Origin: Ascidia mentula
Lineage: Eukaryota > Chordata > Ascidiacea > Phlebobranchia > Ascidiidae
NCBI GenBank assembly: GCA_947561715.1
Contig: OX387202.1
Location: 9,251,001 to 9,315,000 of the forward strand
Length of the DNA: 64,000 nt
Direction of reading: 5' to 3'
The notes beneath the pieces are model-generated. The model did not search any database and had not been told where the DNA came from. It worked only from the letters and a program-made list of their open reading frames with translations. The translations under genes were made by a program, and so were the position numbers. Shown here piece after piece: positions 36,201 through 64,000 of the stretch. Position 1 is the first letter of the stretch; each line of letters opens with the position of its first letter.

Positions 36201-36735
36201 CGCAAACATTAAATCAACATATCGTCGCATACAATTTCTAAAAACGAATGTTTTTTAAGTGAGATCAGCGTATAGTAAAACAATGTAAATAATATGGCGA
36301 AATTTTTCGTGTTTAAGGTGGCGCTATTTTTCAATAAATTAACAGAATATTTTGGCAACCACCTACCTCAATTTACCGTACGTATAGGACAAAATCATTG
36401 TCGTTGCTATTGTGTCATAGTTGTGTGATGAGGATCACTTCGTTACATAAAATCAGTAGTCATAGAAACGTGCATGCATTAAAAACGTATTATTTTGCTT
36501 GTAATTACATTTTGTTTTAGGTTTTGCCGTGGGTGCGTTGGTTGGGGGTGTGGTTTACCAAAACATCGGCAGAGAATTTCTTTTCACGGCAACGGGCTGT
36601 TTTCTTGCTGTCAATTTGTCGCTCTATGCCGTTGCTATGTGCTGGCATCACTTCGCAACACAGGCAAGAAAAAGGCGCGAACGCAACAAAGCGAAACAAG
36701 AATTTGAATCGAAAGATGACGAAGCATTTTCTTAG
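33288..36735 (+). CDS. MFSD6-like major facilitator superfamily transporter (copy 1)
   Basis: Exons: 33288-33453, 33708-33953, 34040-34356, 34651-34852, 35070-35224, 35285-35367, 35498-35666, 35745-35925, 36521-36735; 1734 nt, 577 aa. Twelve hydrophobic segments are visible. After TM2 comes the MFS motif GAISDKTEKPK. Further MFSD6-type blocks are FNGTLPVVEATTFAILG, GQQRLWASVGFG, FWFVEDKL and PPQLRATTVG. Exon 3 (317 nt) encodes a luminal or extracellular loop between TM3 and TM4 with Cys residues and sequons NVT and NET, as in the long-looped MFSD6 group. Substrate is unknown. The ATG at 33288 is preferred over one at 33283, which is in another frame. An AATAAA follows at 36740. Confidence 0.85.
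34406..34520 (+). ncRNA. Foldback repeat with hammerhead-like core, MFS copy 1 intron 3
   Basis: CTGATGA (34466-34472) is followed by a possible stem II (GACCT…AGGCC, one mismatch) and GAAA (34486-34489). Outer arms TGTGcAAGCTGCATACA (34410-34426) and TGTATGCAGCTTACACA (34501-34517) pair. The region next to the expected cleavage site pairs poorly, so activity is doubtful. It is related to the copy at 13314-13429 (shared TGATGAGACCTTA and CGAAACAGTG). Confidence 0.45.
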
Positions 36736-36739
36736 ACGA

Positions 36740-36745
36740 AATAAA
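36740..36745 (+). terminator. Polyadenylation signal AATAAA of MFS copy 1
   Basis: AATAAA lies five bases after the TAG stop of MFS copy 1. Another AATAAA occurs about 80 bases downstream (gcgAATAAAaac), so the signal actually used is uncertain. Confidence 0.4.
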
Positions 36746-37574
36746 CCCCTGTTTCATACAAATTTTAAATATTTTATTTCGACAGTTATTTTATTGTACT
36801 TTGCGATGAGTTTATCATGTGCGAATAAAAACTCTTTTTCAATGGTCATTGCTTGACATGGTAACATGCTTGTGGCATAATTTGTAATGCGTGACCTATT
36901 ATTTCATAAGTGCCAGTGTAGGGTCAATATCCTCATCGCTTACAAATCACCAGTACACGTCATCTGCAGAAAGAACCCCGCAAATGTTTGCTAATCCTTT
37001 TTTTGTCTGCACTATTTTTTTGCCCCTTGCAAGCCGTTAGCAGTGATGTCCATTTTTCGAAGGTTTTACCGCTTGCTTTTATATCAATCTTTTTAAAAGT
37101 ACACTGGCATAATTATTCACGATCCAGTATTATTAAATCACAACCATGTAAGTCCAAATGTTGCCACAAAATCCATAGAATTAGTGAAAACTGGCGGGAA
37201 GTACAGAAAGGTATCAAACATCAGTCAAGGTCACGTGACAATTAAGTTTACCGTAAGGTAAATATTTCTATAAAGATACAGGACACATGATACTAAAGGT
37301 AATTGAGGTTTAGAAAAAGATCCACTATTAAGCTAAGATCACCTCTCAACTCAAATTGTCAAAGTGTATCTCATCAAATAAACCATCTTACCATGACAAA
37401 CGTCATGCATTGACCGTTTACAAAAATTTCAAAGCCAGAAAACTTTAACGACAAACTTATGAACGCGTTTATTTCTCCCTGTGGATTCACTGTGAGGAAT
37501 TAGTTATAATATTTGCCAAACTTTTTAACCATTCGTGCAAAGCATTGGCGGAACCAAGACAACGACACAAGGGT

Positions 37575-37960
37575 TGTGGGAATAAATTGATCGAGTCAAC
37601 AATGAACCTGCTGGTCGCATTAAAAAACTGTACATAGTCCACACTAGGTTTGTTTGTACAACTCACGATAGCAAGACTTTGCCTTCATTCAATCAGGCTA
37701 AGTTGATTCTGTTCGGGCAAGCAATATAATCTTCGACCAAGGCTGAATGGTTATTTCAAGTTAATTTGAGTTAAGTTGGAAACCCATTATCTTGTTTCCA
37801 TGTGTCAGATGATACTTGTTTATGGATGTGGTGCCTTGTTACATTCATTGGCGTTGTTCCGTGAACAAGGCCAACCGTGGATATTTTTGCTATGTCTGTG
37901 TTTTTCGCTCTATCGATCAAATGGAAATGAAAAGATTTTAGTCAGAAAATGTCAATTCAG
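37575..37960 (+). repeat. Dispersed repeat copy 2
   Basis: Diverged second copy of the repeat at 30700-31140. The METHYLV frame (from 37776) corresponds to METRYLV (from 30917). The right side is abutted by the hammerhead foldback at 37976. Confidence 0.65.
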
Positions 37961-37975
37961 CCAAACAATACTTGG

Positions 37976-38129
37976 TTATTTGAACAAGAAAGCCAAAGCT
38001 AGTCTGTTGACATGGCGAGCAGACGTTTAGCTATATTTAACAGTTAGCACTGATGATGAGCGCAGCGTTGTTCGAAACGTCTGCTATGTATGTCTAGCGT
38101 GTACTAGCTATGCTTTCTTGTTCAAATTA
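37976..38129 (+). ncRNA. Candidate hammerhead ribozyme in a foldback repeat
   Basis: Outer arms TTATTTGAACAAGAAAGC and GCTTTCTTGTTCAAATTA are inverted at 17 of 18 positions, with further imperfect pairing inwards. At the tip, GCAGACG (38019-38025) pairs perfectly with CGTCTGC (38078-38084) as stem III. It is followed by TT (38026-38027, making GUU at the cleavage site) and a stem I hairpin (TaGCTA…TTAGCA). CTGATGA (38050-38056), a stem II of about 5 pairs with two wobbles after one bulged T, and GAAA (38074-38077) complete the core. All conserved core residues are present in the right order. Self-cleavage is untested. Such motifs are known from animal Penelope-like elements and retrozymes. 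Confidence 0.55.
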
Positions 38130-39648
38130 CTTAACTCTAAGTTTTTTTGCACCCAAGAATACCTAGTTTTTTTTATTTGTAATACTTATTTAACTTGTAC
38201 AATGTTGAGACATGTTTCAAGTTAATATTTTACTTGCAACCATTTAAACCCTATTTACACAAATGTGTAATAAAATAGCATTAAAATACTAGAGCTTCCG
38301 TTTGGCTTGGCTCTGTGGCTAGGCTAGGCTGCCATGCCTGAGCTGCGAAGAATGTAAAATCTATTGATATCGATAAGATAGCTGTGATTGCCAAGTAAGG
38401 ACACATGCGCAGTGGGGCGATCCCGCAGCAAATCGTGTGTTTGTATAAAACGTTATTGTGTAAATTACTGTGTGAGAATTTTCTGGAGTGATGCTAATGT
38501 ATACCCAACCCTGATAGGCCAGATTTGGTTCGCAGATCGGAGTTTACTCATGTCTGTGTTATGGCGAATAAAACCTCACGAAGTAGTGGAAGCAACATTT
38601 TAATCGCTTTTTTAGTGCGGATTGCTACACTTTTCTAAGTCTGCCTTTCAGTTGTTAGCGCTACGATTTTGGGATATGCTAAGTTAATGGAAATGTGTAA
38701 ATTGGTGTCATTTGTTCAAAATGTAACACAGCTCGTTTAGGGGATAACAAATGTGCCACATTTCCTCAACATTTATATGTCAGCGTTAAAAAGCACATCC
38801 ATGAAACTGCTTACAAGACAAGTCTTGTAATCAATCACTTGACGTGTGTTCTGCGACTCTCCAACACTGGTTTACATGGAGGCTTGTTTTCACTGTGAGA
38901 GGAATGTGAGCCATCTGTGGTCATTGATTATTGACCCAATTTGTAACAGCGGTTTAGACACGTTGTTGACGTGCTACTACCAGTTGCTTGTTGTCATTAT
39001 GGTTTATTGGATATCAATTTGAGGTACAGTGCGATGAATTTATTTGAATGGAATGGCTATTTTCATACTCATACCGAGCAGAAAAACAAAAACTAAGTTA
39101 ATATCGCTTAGGTAGCCGACAGATATCAGACTCAAACACCTAAATTGTTTCTTTGCTGATCTGATCATAAGTTGCAGCAGCCTGAAAAATGTTTTTTACG
39201 TTTGTAAGATGAGTGTGTACCTCGGTACGACGACAAGTTCCATTATAGCTACACGTTATTCTTTGTAGATTCACTCTCTTTCAAATACCTGTGAAAGAAG
39301 GTATTCGTGCTTTTTGATGGAACAGCCTGAATGTTTCCATGTGTTTTCGTTAGGTTGACACACAAAAGATTATCGAGAGCCCAAAATGAATGCCGTTGTT
39401 TAATCGCTCGTATTAGCGAAATGAAGCGATCTTTTTAATTTAAACCAACGCGAACTCGGGTGCAAAGCAGAGAAACAAGTAAACTGATACGCGTTTGTGT
39501 TCGATACCTGAGTTGAAAATGTTTGTTAAACACAAAACAAATCTTTCACAAATTCGAACTAAAAACATTTTGTAGGTCTTCTAGTCTCCGGAACATTAGG
39601 ATTTCCCAAATTTTTTTTAAAGATTTTGTGTAAGTTATTGGTAAAAAT

Positions 39649-42600
39649 ATGGAAACCAAAGAGGAAGCAAAAGTAGTCGAACCGGAGAAAGAGGAGATGA
39701 TTTCCAATCATTCAGAAGAAGATCAAAGAAAAACTATTGGAGGTTGTTTGAAAATCAATCCAACATATCTGCCATTGAAACTTCTTTACTTTTTTCTTAT
39801 GGCGGGTAAGCTGTACATATTTTTTAACAGATCTTTTAACTTTTAAGAATCATATAATCGCATGAGTGATTTAATTAAGCACATAATTGTACCTACAGAT
39901 TGCTCATGAACCAGTTACACACTCGCACACTCTTGACATAAAATTTGTTGTTCAAAGGCAAAAACATCGAACAAAAGCAAATGTTCGTCTTGCTTACATT
40001 TTATCGACAAAGTAAATTATCTAATTGCTTTGTATATTTTCAAAAAAAATATTTAATCTTTTAGGCGAGTCCAGTTGTCTTCTCTACCAAACAATATTTA
40101 TGCGCCATCTCGGACTGTCAACAATGCAAGTTGGAATTATTACTGCTACCCAGCGGATATTGGGAATATTTATTCCACCACTTTGTGGCGCTATTTCTGA
40201 CAAAACAGGAAAACCTAAAATGGTGCTGATTTCTGTCCTGTTAACGTCAGCAGTGCTTGTGTTTTCTATGGTATTCGTTCCTTTGGAATCGACGTCATCA
40301 GATCTAATGTATAGTAAGTAAACATGAATAGATTTTTCTTCATGTAATCAACCTTAAGATATTTTCAATGAGCGCAACATACATTGGAAGAATAATAACT
40401 GCATTTCGAGACACGGTTTTAGTATCGCGAAATGCATAATAATTAAATATTAACAGCAAAATACGACTGTTTCTCATGATAAAGATTTTATGTTTCGTTT
40501 CAGGTATAACAAATTCTTCAGGTAACATTACAAACAACATTCAAACGACGATGGTTCCGTTGCAAGGTGAGCGTTTGACGAATATATTTTTTATTTATTA
40601 TGTTTTCAGTTATTGTGGCTGTTACATTAGAACAAAATTGTTGCTTTACTGTTTGAATTACTATGTTAGCCCTCATCGGATGCTTTTATACAAAAACTCA
40701 TAGCACCAGAACTACAAGGGTTTTTTACTTGAGTACACGCTCATCCGCTTTCTGCGCAAAAATTACTCCAGAAAAAAACCCTACAAATTTTCTGTTTGCA
40801 ATATTTGCCATATTTTTTTCCATTTTTATTCCCATATCGTCCTTTGGAATTGGTAATTTGACGTCAGTTTATAAATGTCGTTAATTTACATTCGATTCCC
40901 ATTTCAGAAGATAATTGGGGCGTTACATTCTGGTTGATGATGATATTATTTGCTCTCACTTCTTTTACGTTTAATGGCTCCACCCCGGTTGTGGAGGCGA
41001 CCACCTTTTCTATACTTGGAGCAAAAAATAAACACAAGTTTGGGCAACAAAGAATGTGGGCTTCCATCGGTTTTTCATCTGCCGCTTTGCTTTTGGGATT
41101 GCTCAAAGGTTTGCAATATATTTTTTTGCAGACACAGGAATAATTTCACCATAAACTTATGCACTCTTTACGAGAATATACTTATATATATAAGCACATT
41201 TTTGAGCAGTTACAATATTTATTATATGCACCTAGATTGAAACTATATTCGTTTTTTGCATCACCTTTTATGTTTGCAGATGTAGTTTCTCAGTTTGTCC
41301 CACCAGATAGCAACCTTATGTATCTGCCTATTTTTGTTGGTTCATTTGTCTTCCTTTCCATGTCAGCTTTGATTTCTTACAAACTGCCGATTTCAACTGT
41401 TTCAACGGAGGGAGTTCGAATATCTCATATAACGGTTATTGTTACTTCAATTTTTCCAAAACACCTTTACAGCTGGTTTTCGACTTGTTTGTAAATTAAT
41501 AATTATGACGATTGTTCAGGTCGTCCTTCGCAACCCGAAGATGTTTACATTTTTATCGTTGGTCGTTTTTCCGTTTGGTTGGGGTCTTGCTGCTTTATTC
41601 AAGTAAGCACTTTTCGAACTTTAAGAAACTTACAACGGCCCAGTGGGTATCGTATAGTTTGGCCATAATTTGTTGATCAAGTTACGTCTACGACACCACT
41701 TTGTTTAATATACAGTTATAATATTGTTGAAATGGTCTAATATTTTTTAGCACAGTGAGCTGCAGACAGAGCCACCGTTTTCACCTGATATGTCTCATCT
41801 TGGTTATCTGTTTATTTGGCAAAATCGTTGTAAGTTACACCAAAGCTGCACTGACCTTTTATGTCAAACAGGTCGAACAGTGGCCCAGTCTGCAGCTCAC
41901 TATAAAACAGATTGTCTTTATTACATATTTTATATATCACATTTGAGATACATGTTGCGAAATAATAACTTCAACGTTGTATTAAAAAAAGCTTTTATGA
42001 CTGAAATTTTTTAAAAAAGGTTTGTAAACACTAAAATAAGTTATAACACTAACTGTCTTTTGACTTCAGCTACACATTTTGGTATGCCGAAGAAAAACTT
42101 GAAGCTTCTTCCACAATCCTTGGTATAAGCGCTGCCATGGGATCAGTCATGGACATCCCATGTTTTCTTGCATCCGGACACCTGATCCGGAGGTTGGGAT
42201 TTAATCCTCTCCTCATCTTTTCACTTGTTATCCTCACGGTACCTAACTAGGCACAAAAATACACCAAGTGGTTTTAAAACGAAAATAATTTTGTCATCTT
42301 GCAAATTCGGGCAGTTTTCAATGTGGTGATGGATTGATGCCTTAATTTGCTCATTTCATAACTGTATCTGATACAACTAACCGATTTAAACTTAATTTTT
42401 TACAAATATTGTGTTGCTGTTGCTGTCGGGCATATTATATTAGATTAATCTGTACTTCTGGTACAATTAAACGCACCCCTTTATTCATCGACGTTTTACG
42501 TGCTTTCAAGTAGGCTTCATTAGGGTTGAGTAGCAGCTGAAACGCCGTGAATAAAACGATCCATTTAATTGAACAGATTAATTAAATTAATTTTTACAGC

Positions 42601-43548
42601 TTTAATGTAAAAAACTTCCTATGCATGCTTGTAGTTCAGAGTGAAACACGAAAAGATCTGGTTGACAAATGGGTTACAACATAACTTTAATGCATTTTAG
42701 TTCCGGCTTTATTTGACGGTTCTGTTGACCGAAGCATGGCAACTTATTCCTGCAGAAATTTTACGAGGAGTTGTGTGGGGTTTAACCTGGGCTATTATTT
42801 GTTCGTATGCTTCACACCTAAGTCCCCCCAAGCTTCGTGCTACCACTATGGGGTTGGTGTATGCAACCAGTCATGGTATTGGTAAGTGTCGTTTGTTGTT
42901 AAAAGGACATTTGACGTTTTTTTGGAGAAAAACAAAAACAACATAAAGCTTTATATATTTAAATCAATTGGACACAACAGTTTTGAAATAGAACTTAAAT
43001 ATAGAAATAATTAGAATAACAAAACAAAACCTTTTTGCAGACATGTGCGTCATTAAAAATAGAAATAATTTTATTAAAATACTTTTATTCTTAGAATAAA
43101 AGGACTGTCCCCTATTGTTATTGACAAACTGATGATGGCATAAGTTTTTGCCGAAATGTTTTTCAAGCATGACAAGGTTAATAACAGTATGGGCCAGTCT
43201 TTTTATTCTCAGAATTATGAGTAAATCCGTGATTTGTGTTCCTATAACTTTTATTCTTAGTAAAACGATTTTTTGAAAGGTCTACTTGTTATTGGAAACG
43301 AAAATAATACATAGGAAAAAAACTAAAGTGTTTCAAAAATGTTTTGTTTTAAAGGTTTTTCTACCGGTTCTTTGATTTGCGGACATATTTACCAAAATTT
43401 GGGAAAAGATCAACTTTTTACCATTTCCTCGTATTTTGTTGGAGCTTGCACTGTGCTCTATACTGTCATCGTGTATGCCATGCGTTGGAAGAAAAAGAAG
43501 GATCTGAATGATAATGTGAAGGAAAAGGTTCAACTAAAGACATTTTAA
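39649..43548 (+). CDS. MFSD6-like major facilitator superfamily transporter (copy 2)
   Basis: Exons: 39649-39805, 40065-40313, 40504-40566, 40908-41108, 41280-41434, 41520-41602, 42070-42238, 42701-42881, 43355-43548; 1452 nt, 483 aa. The nine-exon plan and phases equal those of copy 1, and exons 5 to 8 have identical lengths (155, 83, 169, 181). Shared blocks are FMRHLGLSTMQVG, GAISDKTGKPK, FNGSTPVVEATTFSILG, GQQRMWASIGF and PPKLRATTMG. Exon 3 has only 63 nt, so the TM3-TM4 loop is about 85 residues shorter than in copy 1; it keeps sequons NSS and NIT. The C-terminus is short and lysine-rich. Substrate is unknown. A tandem duplicate of copy 1. Confidence 0.85.
41830..41905 (+). repeat. Decayed hammerhead-type foldback relic
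   Basis: AAAGCTGCACTGAcc…CAGGTCGAACAGTGG…GTCTGCAGCTCAC resembles the consensus of the 13.3 and 34.4 kb copies (GCTGCACTGATGAGACC…GGTCGAAACAGTG). CTGATGA is broken and GAAA is reduced to GAA. Located in an intron of MFS copy 2. Confidence 0.4.
42444..42583 (-). repeat. Foldback repeat with degenerate hammerhead-like tip
   Basis: Arms ATTAATCTGT…CAATTAAA (left) and TTTAATTG…ACAGATTAAT (right) are inverted, with an inner pair around TTTATTCATCGACG and CGCCGTGAATAAA. On the minus strand the tip reads GGCGTTT, CTAATGA, then GTAAAACG, a position-by-position relic of NUH, CTGATGA and GAAAC. Located in MFS copy 2 intron 7. Confidence 0.4.
43080..43220 (+). repeat. Foldback repeat with hammerhead-like tip
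   Basis: The arms are inverted: left 43083-43133 (TTTATTCTTAGAATAAAAGG, then ACTGTCCCC, then TTGTTATTGAC) and right 43171-43216 (GTTAATAACAG, GGGCCAGT, TTTTATTCTCAGAAT). The tip has CTGATGA (43129-43135), a perfect GGCA/TGCC stem and GAAA (43153-43156). The base expected at the cleavage site appears to be G, which would block cleavage. Located in MFS copy 2 intron 8. Confidence 0.4.
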
Positions 43549-44730
43549 TTCTCAACCGATTTAGCGCAGGTTGCCTTTTCATAATTACTTCCACCAATTT
43601 CCATGAGTTCGATTGTCGTTTGTTTTAAATTATTTTGAAGCGTTTCTTAAGATTCGTTTCTTAACGTTGGATGGACATCCCAGCAGAATTTAATAAATCG
43701 TTGAAAAAATGTTTTGAGCTTTTGTTTTAAGTGGGCTAGACCAGCAGGCACATAATTACATGTAGCCTAAATAATATTTGACAATATTCGATTTAAAGGG
43801 TTTTAGCAATTTGACATTTTAGTGGCTTCCATGCAATGCTACACATATTTGCATTAAATATCAAACATCAATGTGTTTTCTTCTGGTATGTGATTCAGTC
43901 CTACGTAAATGCAGATAAAAAATGTCTGGAACGGGGTAGAAAGACTAGCTTGGACTTCATCTAAAATACGTCATTAATAAAAGAGTCAGCCACCTTAACA
44001 AATAACATTTTAGATAGCCTCGGCCGTCCGGTGATCTTTTTTGGAGTCCCCGACATCGTAACTATTTGGAATGCGTCAGTTCAACAGCTAATAGAGGAGC
44101 CATGTTCAAAATTATGCAATTAGGCATATTTTGCCATTTCCGCTCAAATTTTAACATCAAAATTAAAGACATGCCCTAAAAAATCGGAACCCTTTTATGT
44201 ACATGTCATGTAGAGAACCTACAAATGCAAAAAAATAAATGAACAAGACGAAAAACAGAACGCGTTGGAAGTTTTTGTTGCGAAAATAACGGTACAGGCA
44301 AAAGACCTTGATTAAAAATAAACTTATTTTATTTTTACTACAATTGCTTTGTTTTCACAATGAAAGGTCAAGGTAAATATTTAAGCCTAAACATTTGCGT
44401 ATTTTTTATTAAACGTTAAAATCAACGCATTACAAAAACTGTGAGTTCTACGTGAAAGTTGCTTTGGTGAGCAAAGTTCTGCATTTGAGTTTTGTTTACG
44501 CCAGTTGTGTTTTGTCTGGTAGTGGTGTGTACGGTTCGTTGGTCAGTTGATATTTTTTTTTCATGTAACTAAACGGATAACCGTATGATTCTTTTGATCA
44601 CAGGCTTTATTTGCTCTGCTTTAAGAAACTATGTTTGGGAACTAATGCTTCGCAAAGCTGCTAAATCTTTCAATTTAGTTTGCTCAACCGCAAAACAGAA
44701 AACTTCGTCTTCATTTACATTCATTCCAGG
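43549..44730. other. Gap between MFS copy 2 and IRE1
   Basis: No gene was recognised. AATAAA at 43692-43697 could be the MFS copy 2 polyadenylation signal. A splice acceptor (cattccag, ending 44729) lies one base before the IRE1 start codon, so the IRE1 5' UTR is either spliced here or replaced by a trans-spliced leader. Confidence 0.45.
43692..43697 (+). terminator. Possible polyadenylation signal of MFS copy 2
   Basis: AATAAA about 145 bases after the TAA stop of MFS copy 2, the first canonical hexamer seen downstream. Confidence 0.4.
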
Positions 44731-63312
<18,582 letters not shown>

Positions 63313-63627
63313 TAATTAAAATGAACAGCTATGTTTCTAGCGCCACCATGTGGTCGTTGTACCGTTACCTAGTGGTTAACAATACCACTATCGAGCAACT
63401 AATTGTACCAATGTAATTTTTAATGAAGTTTATTTAACAATATATAGCACAGCAGAATAAAATTAGTATGTAATATGTTTTCACACACAGTCAAGTCTGA
63501 GATGTTTTTGTTTGTAAACTCCAACATTATGTCGTCATAGTATCCTACTGTTTGTACTTTCCCTGCGTTAGGTGTCATATAAGCTCTTGGTCGAATAGAA
63601 TGCGGTGAAATTTATTGTAATGCTTAT

Positions 63628-63931
63628 AGGTCGGTAACATTTGGCAAGCAAAGAGCCACCTACACTCATTTTGCACTAAGCTGAAACATGTTAACCTACG
63701 TTGGCAGAGATTATTTTGACACCTCAACGCACACGAAACATATTAAGCGTCATTACAAGTTCAGAGTGAACTTGCAAATCCTACATGAACAGCCACGTGG
63801 ACATAACTTTGAAATTTGTATGATTTATTTATTTTATAGTTGTTTCCTAAATGTGCTTGCAGTCACCGAGGAGCCATAACAGATGGTTAAAGAGCCACAT
63901 GCAGCTTTGAAACCATAGGTCGCCGACTTCT
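63628..63931. repeat. Probable hAT-type MITE in actin 2 intron
   Basis: Left AGGTCGGTAACATTTGGC…AAAGAGCCACCT and right AAAGAGCCACATGC…CATAGGTCGCCGACTT. The two ends contain inverted GTCGG-x-x-AC motifs and repeated AAAGAGCCAC blocks typical of a widespread MITE group. A convincing target duplication was not seen. Confidence 0.5.
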
Positions 63932-64000
63932 CATATATTGGCCAATGAAAATAACTTAATGGTTATTCTGTTACAGCGTAATTCTATATTTCCACAAGAC

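Larger units (their letters stand above)
36736..39648. other. Gap between the two MFS genes
   Basis: This holds the 3' end of MFS copy 1, dispersed repeat copy 2 (37575-37960) and the best hammerhead foldback (37976-38129). No additional host gene was recognised; frames such as 38388-38603 lack motifs. Confidence 0.5.

Overview
The window looks like an AT-rich, intron-dense metazoan nuclear genome with short GT-AG introns. The predicted proteins resemble deuterostome proteins, and an invertebrate chordate such as a Ciona-like tunicate is the best guess. That assignment rests on gene structure and protein similarity recalled by eye; no search was run. All recognised genes lie on the + strand. 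Exon chains were assembled by hand. In every gene I could assemble in full, splice phases are consistent and the total coding length divides by three.

Layout: (1) 3952-14186, a 25-coding-exon ZC3H18 homologue (841 aa) whose introns carry several hAT-type MITEs. (2) 14751-14978, a minus-strand fragment resembling the GIY-YIG tail of a Penelope-like retroelement. (3) 16383-19722, CPSF4/CPSF30 (298 aa, five CCCH fingers, two zinc knuckles). (4) 22773-23747 and 26517-27539, two tandem paralogous 7-transmembrane proteins of unknown family. (5) 27540-33287, a transposon-rich gap. (6) 33288-36735 and 39649-43548, tandem MFSD6-like transporters with a shared nine-exon structure that differ mainly in exon 3 (a luminal/extracellular loop). 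(7) 44731-55459, ERN1/IRE1 (1194 aa) with a long extra C-terminal tail. (8) 57578-59613 and 61964 to beyond the window, tandem cytoplasmic-type actin genes with signs of gene conversion.

ZC3H18 and CPSF4 both act in nuclear mRNA 3'-end processing and RNA fate. Nothing suggests that the other neighbours form one pathway. The order looks like ordinary chordate gene packing plus three local tandem duplications (7TM, MFS, actin).

The most unusual signal is a set of small foldback repeats whose tips carry hammerhead-ribozyme core sequences (CTGATGA, a hairpin, GAAA). The best copy is at 37976-38129. Relatives or relics lie near 13.3, 34.4, 41.8, 42.5, 43.1 and 49.2 kb, and related cores occur in the terminal inverted repeats of a 1.5-kb element at 31.4-32.9 kb. 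Hammerheads in animal retroelements are known; this particular arrangement deserves checking.
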